A stretch of 64,000 nucleotides of DNA from an uncultured Sphingomonadales bacterium. GTDB lineage: Bacteria > Pseudomonadota > Alphaproteobacteria > Sphingomonadales > Sphingomonadaceae. Position 1 is the stretch's first letter. The number at the start of each line of letters is the position of its first letter. This document shows positions 35,236 through 43,356 of the stretch, piece after piece. Location: contig CAILBC010000045.1 of NCBI GenBank assembly GCA_903832325.1, positions 62,001 to 126,000 of the forward strand. The letters run 5' to 3'. Made by a program: the position numbers and the translations under genes. A model generated the notes under the pieces. That model was not told the origin of the DNA and did not search any database. It saw nothing but the letters and a program-made list of their open reading frames with translations.

Positions 35236-38200
35236 TCAGGCCGCGGCGCGCCGAATGGTCATGCGGTCGATTTCACCGGCCAGGTCTGCCACGCGCACCG
35301 GCTTGACCAGATGGCCCTGCATGCCGGCCGCGATGCAGGCATCGATATCTTCGCGATAGCCGTTGGCGGTCACCGCGATGATCGGCAGGCTGATGGCATC
35401 GTGGCCGCGCAGCCGCAACTGGCGCGCGGCGTCCAGTCCATCCATGCCCGGCATCTGGATGTCCATCAGCACGCCATCGAACGGGTGGCCTTCGGCACAG
35501 GCGGCCTCGACCCGTTCGATCACGTCTTCGCCGCAGCCGGCAACGTCCACGCTGTGGCCCAGCCGCAGCAGCATTGCGGTCATGATCATCTGGTTGGTCT
35601 GGTTGTCTTCGGCCAGCAGCAGATGCAGCCGCCCCGTCGCAGGGTCAGGCACCGGCAGCGCCGCCGGCCGGGCCGGCATGGTCGCTGCGGCGGGCAGCAC
35701 CAGCGGCAGCGTCAGGATCAGCGTGGTCCCCTGATCGGGCACGCTGGATAGCGCCAGCGTTCCGCCCATCGCCTCGGTCAGGCGGCGTGAAATCGACAGG
35801 CCGAGGCCGCTGCCGCCATAGAACCCGGCAATCGTTGCATCAACTTGCACGAATTCCTCGAAAATCCGCGCCTGCTGGTCCGGGGCAATGCCGATCCCGC
35901 TGTCTTTGACCGTGATCACCAGCCGATCGCCTTCGCGCCGCGCGCCCAGCCGGACATGGCCGTGCGCGGTGAATTTCACCGCATTGCCCACCAGATTGGC
36001 CAGCACCTGGCGCAACCGCAGATTGTCCCCGACGACATGCCGGGGCGTGCCCGGGGCAATCTGCAGTTGCAGATCCAGCCCTTTGCCCATCGCACTCGCC
36101 GTCATCAGTTGCAGCGATCCGGCGAGGCATTCGTTGAGATCGAACGGGGCGTTCGACAGCTGCATCCGCCCGGAATCGACGCGCGCGATATCGAGAATAT
36201 CGTTGAGCAGCTTCATCATCGTGTGGCCCGACTGGGCGATCGTTTCGACATAGCGCCGGCTGACCGGATCGAGCGTATTGCCCAGCAACAGATCGGCCAA
36301 CCCGATCACGCCGTTCATCGGGGTGCGGATTTCATGGCTGAGGTTGGCGAGGAACTGGCTTTTGGCGCGAGTCGCCGCTTCGGCCCGTCTGCGCGCCTCG
36401 ATCAGTTCGAATTCCAGCTTTTTGCTGCGCGTAACATCGCGCAAGGCCGAAACGATTTCCTGCGGTTTGCCGGCCTGATCGCGCAACAGCCGCGAATTGG
36501 CCTCCAGCCAGATGACATCGCTGTCGGAACTGATCAGAAATTCCCGGAACGCGATCGAAACCTGCTCCATTTCGCCGCGCGCCAGACGGCGGAACGCTTC
36601 TAGCACGCGATCGCGATCTTCGGGATGGATGCGTTCGCCCATGCGCTGGCCGATCACGTCATGGGGCGCATGGCCCAGCACTTCGCGCACCGAAGGGGTG
36701 GCAAACAAGTGCCGGCCATCGAGCCCGATGCGATAGACGATATCGCTGATGTTTTCCGTAATCACGCGCAATTCCGCCGTGCGCGCGGCCAGTTCGACCT
36801 GGGCCTGCTTGCTTGCGGTGATATCGATCACCGCGGCAATATAGCCCACCGGGCGCGTGCCGGCATCGAATTCGCCCGTTACCGAAAGCGCCAGCCAGCG
36901 CCGCAACCCGGCGCGGTCAACCATCTCCAGCTCGCGTTCATAGACCGTGCCCGGGGTGACCAGCACATCGACCAGTTCCGGCCAGACCGAAGCGCTGCTT
37001 TTGCCAAAGGCCTTGGCCCAGGTCTGCCCGAGCAAACGCTCGGACAGCGCCAGCACGATCAGTTCGCAGCGCGAATTGAGATAAGTGATCTTGCCCTTGC
37101 GCGAAAGGCGGATGATCCCGGCCGGCGACGAATCACAGACCCGGCGGAATCGCTGTTCGCTTTCCTGCAGCCGGTGCATCTGCTGCAATTCGTCGGTGAT
37201 ATCGCGAATGCTGCCCAGCGCCCCTTCAAACCGGCCATCCGCGCCGCGCAGCGCGCGCACGGTAATATCGACATTGCGCAATTCGGCATCGCGGCGGCGG
37301 AACTGGCGCTGCAACTGCACTTCATCCAGCCGCCCTTCGGCAAGGTGGTTGAACTGTTCGATTGTCGCGGCCAGATCGTCGGGCAGGATCAGTTCCATCG
37401 CCCAGCGCCCGATCGAATCCTCGATGCGATAACCGGTTACCTGCTCCCATGCCGGATTGAGGAACGTCCAGTGCGCGTGGGCATCGAGCCGGAACACCAC
37501 TTCGTTGAGATTGCGCAGGATCTGGCTGTGCGATTCCAGCGCGCGCGCCAGATCGCGTTCCAGCCGTTCGCGCGATTTCAACGCCGCCACCACCGGCATG
37601 ATCCAGCCATAAAAGCACAAATAGGTTATTTCGAGAAACATCTGGCGGACATGCGGGGCCGAATTGAGCACGTCCGACGGGCCATTGCCCATCGCCACCG
37701 CCGCCGATGCGATCAGCAGCGACAGCAGGATTGCCGCGCCCAGATCGACAATGCCCAGCCTGACGCCGATCCACACCAGCACCGGCGGCAGAAACGCCAG
37801 ATAGGCGCTGCCCTGGCTGAAAAACACGATCGTTGTCGCCAGCGTGACCAGCGCATGGCCGGCGATACGGCGCCGGGTCAGCATGCGGCGCACCGGCATT
37901 GCCGCGCGGTTCAGCAGGCCAAGGCACAACGGGGCAACGAGCACGATGCCCAACGCGCCGGGCAGCACCCAGCGCGCCATGATCTCGACAATCTGGCGCG
38001 GCCCCGGGAACATCGCGACATAGCGTGCCTCATCGATCATCTGCGGCGATACCCATTGCAGCAAAAGATCGATCCCCAGGCCGACCGGCGGCGCAACCAG
38101 CAACGCCACGGTGCCCAGCGCAATGGCGGAGCGCGGCTTGGCCAGATCCAGCCAGCCGGGCGCGATCCGGCGCAGCGCGGTGGCCGCGGCAAGCGCTTCG

Positions 38201-38520
38201 GCCAGATGGACCAGCGCAAACAGCATTGCCCCGGCCGGACGCGCGCCCGCCAGCCGTGCCCCCATCATGTCGGCCAGCGCCATCAGGATCAGCGTGTACC
38301 ACCGCCGCTGACCCGAAAAGCGGTAACAGATCGCCAGCATCACGCCCGGCGCAATCCAGACGGTGTGGAGCATCAGCCATTGCGTGACCAGCCGGGTCTG
38401 GATCAGGCTGGCCAAGAAGACCGCGATGATCAGGCCCAGCCGCGGAACCAGCGTGGGATCGTGATCCGCACCCCGGTCACTGGCTGCGGCAATCAGCGGG
38501 CTTTCGGGCATCGGGCGCAT
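35236..38520 (-). CDS. Hybrid sensor histidine kinase (MASE1-like, three PAS, HisKA, HATPase, REC)
   Basis: 1094 aa. Residues about 25-310 are a multi-helix membrane sensor resembling MASE1. Three PAS domains follow (about 335-700), with openings such as ILRNLNEVVFRLD, RFRRVCDSSPAGI and VITENISDIVYRI. HisKA has the phospho-accepting H729 in FLANLSHEIRTPMNG. The ATPase domain shows NLVGNAVKFT, DSGIGIAPDQQARIF and GSGLGLSISRRL. The C-terminal receiver has D1020 in GVLMDIQMPGMDG. The start follows the response-regulator stop by 7 bases, so both are one transcript. Because it ends in a receiver, it needs an Hpt step to reach the separate regulator, and an Hpt gene lies at 42939. Confidence 0.9.
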   Translation of the reverse strand: MRPMPESPLIAAASDRGADHDPTLVPRLGLIIAVFLASLIQTRLVTQWLMLHTVWIAPGVMLAICYRFSGQRRWYTLILMALADMMGARLAGARPAGAMLFALVHLAEALAAATALRRIAPGWLDLAKPRSAIALGTVALLVAPPVGLGIDLLLQWVSPQMIDEARYVAMFPGPRQIVEIMARWVLPGALGIVLVAPLCLGLLNRAAMPVRRMLTRRRIAGHALVTLATTIVFFSQGSAYLAFLPPVLVWIGVRLGIVDLGAAILLSLLIASAAVAMGNGPSDVLNSAPHVRQMFLEITYLCFYGWIMPVVAALKSRERLERDLARALESHSQILRNLNEVVFRLDAHAHWTFLNPAWEQVTGYRIEDSIGRWAMELILPDDLAATIEQFNHLAEGRLDEVQLQRQFRRRDAELRNVDITVRALRGADGRFEGALGSIRDITDELQQMHRLQESEQRFRRVCDSSPAGIIRLSRKGKITYLNSRCELIVLALSERLLGQTWAKAFGKSSASVWPELVDVLVTPGTVYERELEMVDRAGLRRWLALSVTGEFDAGTRPVGYIAAVIDITASKQAQVELAARTAELRVITENISDIVYRIGLDGRHLFATPSVREVLGHAPHDVIGQRMGERIHPEDRDRVLEAFRRLARGEMEQVSIAFREFLISSDSDVIWLEANSRLLRDQAGKPQEIVSALRDVTRSKKLEFELIEARRRAEAATRAKSQFLANLSHEIRTPMNGVIGLADLLLGNTLDPVSRRYVETIAQSGHTMMKLLNDILDIARVDSGRMQLSNAPFDLNECLAGSLQLMTASAMGKGLDLQLQIAPGTPRHVVGDNLRLRQVLANLVGNAVKFTAHGHVRLGARREGDRLVITVKDSGIGIAPDQQARIFEEFVQVDATIAGFYGGSGLGLSISRRLTEAMGGTLALSSVPDQGTTLILTLPLVLPAAATMPARPAALPVPDPATGRLHLLLAEDNQTNQMIMTAMLLRLGHSVDVAGCGEDVIERVEAACAEGHPFDGVLMDIQMPGMDGLDAARQLRLRGHDAISLPIIAVTANGYREDIDACIAAGMQGHLVKPVRVADLAGEIDRMTIRRAAA

Positions 38521-38527
38521 CTCCGGC

Positions 38528-40204
38528 TCAGGCCACACGGCTGTGCGCAACGGCAGCGGCCGCATCGATATCGGCCCAGCGTTCGCGCTTGCGATAAAGC
38601 GTGGACGGGCTGAGCCCCAGCAGGCGGGCCGCACCGGGCAGACTGCCATCGGCCGCACGGATCGCGGACTCGACGGCAATGCGCTCGATCTGGTCCAGCG
38701 TCAGGCCCTGCAGCAGTTGCGCGATCATCCCGGGCCGATCGTCGGGCAGCAGGTCTTCGGGGTGCGGATCATCAGATGGCCCATCGGCAAACACATCGGC
38801 GGCGGCGGCGCGAGCATCGCGCAAAGGCAGTGTTTGCATTGCGGGGGCCGGCGCGGGCACAGACCCTGGCGCAAGGCCCCGCGCCGGCGCACCCGCCACA
38901 GCAGCGGGCAGCAGACCCGGCGGGATCATCGGCCCCTGCGACATCACCGCCGCCCGGCGCATCACGTTCTGCAATTCGCGCACATTCCCCGGCCAGGGCC
39001 ATGCCGTCAGCCGTGCAATCTGGTCGGGGCCCAGCGGATCAAACCGTTGGCCCTCTTCGTTGGCAAAGCGCGCGAGAAAGGCATCGGCCAGTTCGGCAAT
39101 ATCCGGGCCGCGTTCGCGCAACGGCGGCATGTGCAGCGGCACCACCGCGAGCCGGTAATAGAGATCTTCGCGGAACCGGCCTTCGCGCACTTCGCGTTCG
39201 GGTTCGCGGTTGGTTGCGCAGATGATCCGCACATCGACTGCCTGAACCCGCGGCGATCCCACCGGCTGGATCGTGCCGGTTTGCAGAAACCGCAACAGCT
39301 TGACCTGCAACGGCAACGGCATTTCGCAGATTTCATCGAGAAACAGCGTGCCCTTGTGCGCGGCCTGCGCCGCGCCGATGCGATCGTTGACCGCCCCGGT
39401 GAACGAGCCTTTGACGTGGCCGAAAATTTCGGATTCCAGCAGATTTTCCGGAATCGCCCCGCAATTGAGCGCAACGAATGCGGCATCGCGGCGTCCGCTT
39501 TCGCGATGCAGGGCCTCGGCGCAGACTTCCTTGCCGGTGCCGCTTTCTCCGGTGATGAACACGGTGGCGCGGCTGGGGGCGATACAGGCGATCTGGCGAT
39601 AGACTTGGCGCATCTGCGCAGACGAGCCGACAAAGCTGCCCACAGGCGCGGCCGCCGCCGGATCGGCCGCAACCGGCGCGCGCGCGCCCTGGCTGGGGCG
39701 TCCGGTTTCGACTGCGCTGGTAACCACCCGGACCAGCCGCGACCCCGACAGCGGCTTTACCAGAAAATCGAACGCGCCCAGCCGCATGGCATCGATCGCG
39801 CAAGCCAGCGAGCCATTGGCCGTGGCCACGATCACCGGCAGGCTGGCCACCAGCCAGCTGTGACTGCGCAACAAGTCCAGCCCGTCGCCATCGGGCAGTT
39901 GCAGGTCGAGCAACATGGCGTCAAAACGGTCCCCGCCCCCGCCCCCGCCTGAGCCTCTGCCCCCGCCCGAGCCTCTGCCCGCGCCCGTATCTCCGCCATT
40001 CCCTGCACCAAGCGCCTCCAGCGCGGCAGCGCCCGAGGCAACGGTCGTTACGGAAAATTCGGCGCGTTCCAGGTGCGCAGCATAAGTCAGCGCCAGGCTG
40101 GGCATTTCTTCGACCACCAGAACGCGGCGCACCGCCGGGTTTTTGCCAGCGTCGCGTGGCAGGTCCGGCTGCGACACCGGTTTCCTGGCCGGTTGCTGGA
40201 TCAC
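38528..40204 (-). CDS. Sigma-54-dependent response regulator (NtrC family)
   Basis: 558 aa from a GTG with AAGGA upstream. The receiver (residues 26-160) has the acidic pair VVEEMP, phospho-acceptor D100 in AMLLDLQLPDGDG, and conserved T and K (VIVATANGS, FDFLVKP). It is interrupted by a Gly/Arg/Ser-rich insert (67-91) made by an 18-bp tandem repeat. The AAA+ domain has Walker A GESGTGKE (219-226) and the sigma-54 contact loop GSFTGA (266-271), a serine variant of GAFTGA. A Fis-type helix-turn-helix ends the protein (GAARLLGLSPSTLYRKRERW). Co-transcribed with the hybrid kinase and divergent from the exopolysaccharide genes. Confidence 0.9.
   Translation of the reverse strand: MIQQPARKPVSQPDLPRDAGKNPAVRRVLVVEEMPSLALTYAAHLERAEFSVTTVASGAAALEALGAGNGGDTGAGRGSGGGRGSGGGGGGDRFDAMLLDLQLPDGDGLDLLRSHSWLVASLPVIVATANGSLACAIDAMRLGAFDFLVKPLSGSRLVRVVTSAVETGRPSQGARAPVAADPAAAAPVGSFVGSSAQMRQVYRQIACIAPSRATVFITGESGTGKEVCAEALHRESGRRDAAFVALNCGAIPENLLESEIFGHVKGSFTGAVNDRIGAAQAAHKGTLFLDEICEMPLPLQVKLLRFLQTGTIQPVGSPRVQAVDVRIICATNREPEREVREGRFREDLYYRLAVVPLHMPPLRERGPDIAELADAFLARFANEEGQRFDPLGPDQIARLTAWPWPGNVRELQNVMRRAAVMSQGPMIPPGLLPAAVAGAPARGLAPGSVPAPAPAMQTLPLRDARAAAADVFADGPSDDPHPEDLLPDDRPGMIAQLLQGLTLDQIERIAVESAIRAADGSLPGAARLLGLSPSTLYRKRERWADIDAAAAVAHSRVA
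39941..39994. repeat. 18-bp tandem repeat within the response-regulator receiver
   Basis: Three units at 39941, 39959 and 39977. The first two are identical except for one base; the third has diverged. On the coding strand each encodes a six-residue Gly/Arg/Ser unit (GRGSGG), so copy-number change would keep the frame and alter a loop just before D100. Confidence 0.88.
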
Positions 40205-40269
40205 CCCTGTCTGTTCCTTCTCCCGCGATCGCGGGCCCGATGGCGAAATATCCGTGACTTTCTGGCGGC

Positions 40270-41412
40270 TTGCCCACCCCGCGCAACCGCGTGGGCGCAT
40301 CGTATGAGCCGATGCAGAAAGTGGTCGATCCGCGCTATGTTCAGGCCTGCGCCCTGCCCCCGGCCCCGGGCGCAATCGATGGTCTGGACCAGCGCGCCGG
40401 CGACAGTTTTGTCGAGGCTGCCGATGTCCTGGGGGCCGGTGACCGGCTTCACCTGCTGGTCAGTGGCGACAAGGACGTGCTGACCCACGATTATGTCATC
40501 GGCGCCAATGGCCGGCTGACTATCCCCGGCACGCTGTCGCTGCCGGCCCAGGGACGGACCCGCGAAAGCGTCGAGGCCGATCTGCGCCGCCAGTTGATCA
40601 CGGCCGGCCTGGTGCGCGATATCGCCGGCAATGTGCGCCTGTCGATCGTCGAAACCGCCGCGGTGCAGGTTTCGGTTGAAGGCGCGGTGTTTCAGCCGGG
40701 GATCGTGATGGTGGGCGAACGCGCCAACGAAACGCACAATACCACCGTGGTCAACGCCGCCGCCGGCGATTTCAACAATGCCCGCACATTGGCCACGGCG
40801 CTGCAGGATGCGGGCGGCATTCGCCCCGATGCGGCGCTGGCCTCGGTCTATCTGCTGCGCGGCAAGACATATTCGCGGATCGATCTGCGCCCGGCGCTGG
40901 GCGATGCGGCCGGGGGATCGGGCATTCCGGTCAATCCGCAGCTTGCCCGCGGGGATCGCATTTTTGTGCCATCGCTCGGCTGTTTCCAGTCCGAACTGAT
41001 GCGCCCCAGCCCGGTCACTTCGCCGGGCGTGCGCGTGTTCATGTCGAACCTTTCGCGCCCGGCGAGCAGCAACGGTGCGTCCGCGATCGGCAAGGACAGC
41101 ACCAGCCTGCCTTATGGCACGCGCCTGTTGCAGGGGCTGGTCGCGGCAAACTGCGTCGGCGGGTCAAACCTCAATGCCCAGCGCAGCGCGGTGCTGATGT
41201 CGCGCAATCCGATCAATGGCCGTTCGGTGGTCATCGCGCGGCAGATCGAAACGCTGGTGCGCGATTCCGACCGCGACGACAACGATCCCTATCTGCTGCC
41301 CGGAGATGCCATCGCCTGTTATGACAGCAAGGCGATGACGCTGGTTGACGCGATGTCGGTGATCGGCAGCGCGCTGACCCCGGTGGCGCTTTACAAGACG
41401 CTGCATCCATGA
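40270..41412 (+). CDS. Wza-like polysaccharide export protein
   Basis: 380 aa from a TTG; in-frame alternatives are GTG 40291 and ATG 40312, and an in-frame stop at 40255 rules out anything earlier. The polysaccharide-export domain begins near residue 55 (GAGDRLHLLVSGDKDVL, VIGANGRLTIPG). Soluble ligand-binding (SLBB-like) segments follow (VSVEGAVFQPGIV, LATALQDAGGIRPDA), and the C-terminus has DDNDPYLLPGDAIACYDSK. Expected to form the outer-membrane/periplasmic export channel. Unlike usual Wza proteins no signal peptide or lipobox is encoded in frame. Its stop overlaps the chain-length gene as ATGA. First gene of the polysaccharide transcript. Confidence 0.8.
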   Translation: MPTPRNRVGASYEPMQKVVDPRYVQACALPPAPGAIDGLDQRAGDSFVEAADVLGAGDRLHLLVSGDKDVLTHDYVIGANGRLTIPGTLSLPAQGRTRESVEADLRRQLITAGLVRDIAGNVRLSIVETAAVQVSVEGAVFQPGIVMVGERANETHNTTVVNAAAGDFNNARTLATALQDAGGIRPDAALASVYLLRGKTYSRIDLRPALGDAAGGSGIPVNPQLARGDRIFVPSLGCFQSELMRPSPVTSPGVRVFMSNLSRPASSNGASAIGKDSTSLPYGTRLLQGLVAANCVGGSNLNAQRSAVLMSRNPINGRSVVIARQIETLVRDSDRDDNDPYLLPGDAIACYDSKAMTLVDAMSVIGSALTPVALYKTLHP

Positions 41413-42860
41413 CCGCGAATATCCCGATCGGCGCACCGGATGCCCATGATGCCGCAGAACCGGCGGCACCGCCCCGGCTGCTGGTGCGGCTGGGCCGGCT
41501 GGCACGGCAGGGTCTGCCGGCAATCGGCCGCTATCGCCGCTATACGATGATTCTCGCCCCCGCGGTTGGCGGGATCTGGGTGCTGACTGCGGCCTATCTG
41601 GTGGTCACGCCCAAATCCTATACCAGCCAGTTCAGCCTGATTCTGCCGGGTTCGGGCGTGGGCAGCTCGATCAATGTCGAAACGATCGGCCAGGCCCAGG
41701 TTTCGAGCAATTCGGCCTTTTCCAGCGCAACGCTCAGCCCGACCGAAAACTACAAGCAGTTGTTGAACGCCGACGTTACGCTGCGCGCTGCGGCGCGGCT
41801 GGCGCACGAAAACGAAGACCGCTTTCCCGCACCGACGATCAAGCTGGTCGACCAGACTTCGCTGATCAACCTGACGATCACCGGGCGCACCGCTGCACAG
41901 GCGCAGACCCGTGCCAAGGCGCTGATCGCGGCGTTTCTTGCCGAACTCAACGATTTGCGTCTGGACGAAGCGACCAAGCATCAGGAAACCGACATCCTCC
42001 ACCTCAATGATCTGAAGGAAAAAGTCAGCGCTTCGCAACGCCGCCTGATCGATTTTCAGGCCAGCCACGGCCTGGCAACGCTGGACCAGTTCAACGCCCG
42101 CATCAACGCCGCCGATACGCTGCGCGCCAAAGAGCGCGAGCTGCGCATCACGATGCACGAAGAAAGCGGCAAGGCGGGGCAATTGGCGGGGACATTGGGC
42201 AGCGTGCCGCAAAGCGCCAATATCGTGCTGCGGTTGCGCGGCGACCCGGTCTTTGCCGAACTGGCGCAGCGCTATGCCGTGGCCAATGCCGATGCCGAAC
42301 AAAAGGCCGGCACGCTGGGCCCGCAACACGGCACCCTGGCGCAGGCCAATGCCGAACGGCAGGAACTGCTGTCTGCGCTGATCCACCGCGGGCAGGACAT
42401 CACCGGGCTTTCCGCCGCACAATTGATGCGCCATGCCGATCTGCAAGTCGGCGAAGGACGATCGGCGCTGATGCAGGCGATGAGCGTGGACGATGCCAAC
42501 GCCGCCGGCACGCGCGAGGCGCTGCGCGAAGTGCACCGCGATCTGCTCGATGCCCAGGCCAAGACCCCGGACCTGATCCGCCAGGCTCAGGCCCTGGCCG
42601 ACCTGCAACGCGAAGAACGCGTGACCGAAGCGGTGTTTTCCTCGGCACTGGCGCACCTTGATACGGCCAAGCAGGATCCCTTTGCCTCTTATCCGCTGGT
42701 CCAGGTGCTCGCCGCGCCGTCGCTGCCGACGAAGCCTTCAAGCCCGTCGAAAGTGATCGGGATTGCCGGCGCACTGGGCGCGACGCTGATCGTCCTGTTT
42801 GCCTTCGGGCTGCTATGGCTGCGCCAACCCATTCTGGACCGCGTGCTCAAAAAGGCATGA
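41409..42860 (+). CDS. Wzz/GumC-like polysaccharide chain-length / export protein
   Basis: 483 aa with the family topology: cytoplasmic start, first membrane helix near residues 47-69 (TMILAPAVGGIWVLTAAYLVV), a long periplasmic coiled-coil region (about 170-420), and a second helix near 449-471 (VIGIAGALGATLIVLFAFGLL) after the proline-rich SLPTKPSSPSK. There is no C-terminal tyrosine-kinase domain, so it is the Wzz/GumC-N type. It partners with the Wza-like exporter, with which it overlaps by four bases, to control chain length and export. Confidence 0.85.
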   Translation: MTANIPIGAPDAHDAAEPAAPPRLLVRLGRLARQGLPAIGRYRRYTMILAPAVGGIWVLTAAYLVVTPKSYTSQFSLILPGSGVGSSINVETIGQAQVSSNSAFSSATLSPTENYKQLLNADVTLRAAARLAHENEDRFPAPTIKLVDQTSLINLTITGRTAAQAQTRAKALIAAFLAELNDLRLDEATKHQETDILHLNDLKEKVSASQRRLIDFQASHGLATLDQFNARINAADTLRAKERELRITMHEESGKAGQLAGTLGSVPQSANIVLRLRGDPVFAELAQRYAVANADAEQKAGTLGPQHGTLAQANAERQELLSALIHRGQDITGLSAAQLMRHADLQVGEGRSALMQAMSVDDANAAGTREALREVHRDLLDAQAKTPDLIRQAQALADLQREERVTEAVFSSALAHLDTAKQDPFASYPLVQVLAAPSLPTKPSSPSKVIGIAGALGATLIVLFAFGLLWLRQPILDRVLKKA

Positions 42861-42938
42861 TCGGCGCGCAATCGGTGCGGCTTGTCCTGCCGTTGGCGCA
42901 GTTGATCCATCCACGCAACGCACAGGACGCCCTTCCCG

Positions 42939-43271
42939 ATGACCAACCCGCCCCCGCTGATCGATCCGGAGCTGACTGCGGACCAGATCGGGTTTCTGCC
43001 CGCCGACCTGGTCGATCGCATCTGCGCGGCGTTTGCGCAGGACCTGGCGCAATCCGGCGAGGCGCTGCTGAACGCGGCGGCATCGGGCGATAGCGACGCA
43101 GTGCTGCGCGCACGCCATTCGCTGAAAGGCCTTTGCGGCAATTTCGGCGCGGAAAGGGTGGTGGCGCTGGCCGAAGGACCGCTGATCGGCGCAGATGATC
43201 GCGCCGCGTTTGCCCGGGCCATGGCAGATACCACGGCCGCGCTTGCCGCAACGCTGTCGCAGCCGGAATGA
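42939..43271 (+). CDS. Histidine phosphotransfer (Hpt) protein
   Basis: 110 aa, a single four-helix Hpt domain. The phospho-accepting H60 lies in RARHSLKGLCGNFGA, the standard Hpt motif. It begins 78 bases after the chain-length gene on the same strand. It is the missing relay element between the hybrid kinase receiver (35236-38520) and the sigma-54 response regulator (38528-40204), all within 8 kb. Placement inside the polysaccharide cluster supports one dedicated phosphorelay, though cross-talk with other kinases cannot be excluded. Confidence 0.85.
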   Translation: MTNPPPLIDPELTADQIGFLPADLVDRICAAFAQDLAQSGEALLNAAASGDSDAVLRARHSLKGLCGNFGAERVVALAEGPLIGADDRAAFARAMADTTAALAATLSQPE

Positions 43272-43275
43272 CAAA

Positions 43276-43306
43276 GTGCGCGGGCAAGCAAGGCTGGCCC
43301 GCGCAC
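43276..43306. terminator. Hairpin between convergent genes
   Basis: GTGCGCGGGC (43276-43285), 11-base loop, GCCCGCGCAC (43297-43306): a perfect 10-bp stem placed between the Hpt gene and the convergent fusion gene. There is no T-tract on either strand, so it may act as a transcription roadblock or mRNA end stabiliser rather than a classic terminator. Confidence 0.45.
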
Positions 43307-43356
43307 AACGCGACCGACGAGGATTGGGGGCGGGAACTTGGAAGCGTCGGCGCGGA

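Noticed and set aside
40240..40290. A lipobox-like LAAC in another frame just upstream of the Wza-like gene
   Set aside because: No hydrophobic signal region precedes it in that frame, so it is not annotated as a gene; it is only mentioned in a finding as a possible lost signal.
42861..42938. A sigma-54 promoter before the Hpt gene
   Set aside because: TTGGCGC is present, but the expected GC at the -12 distance is absent.
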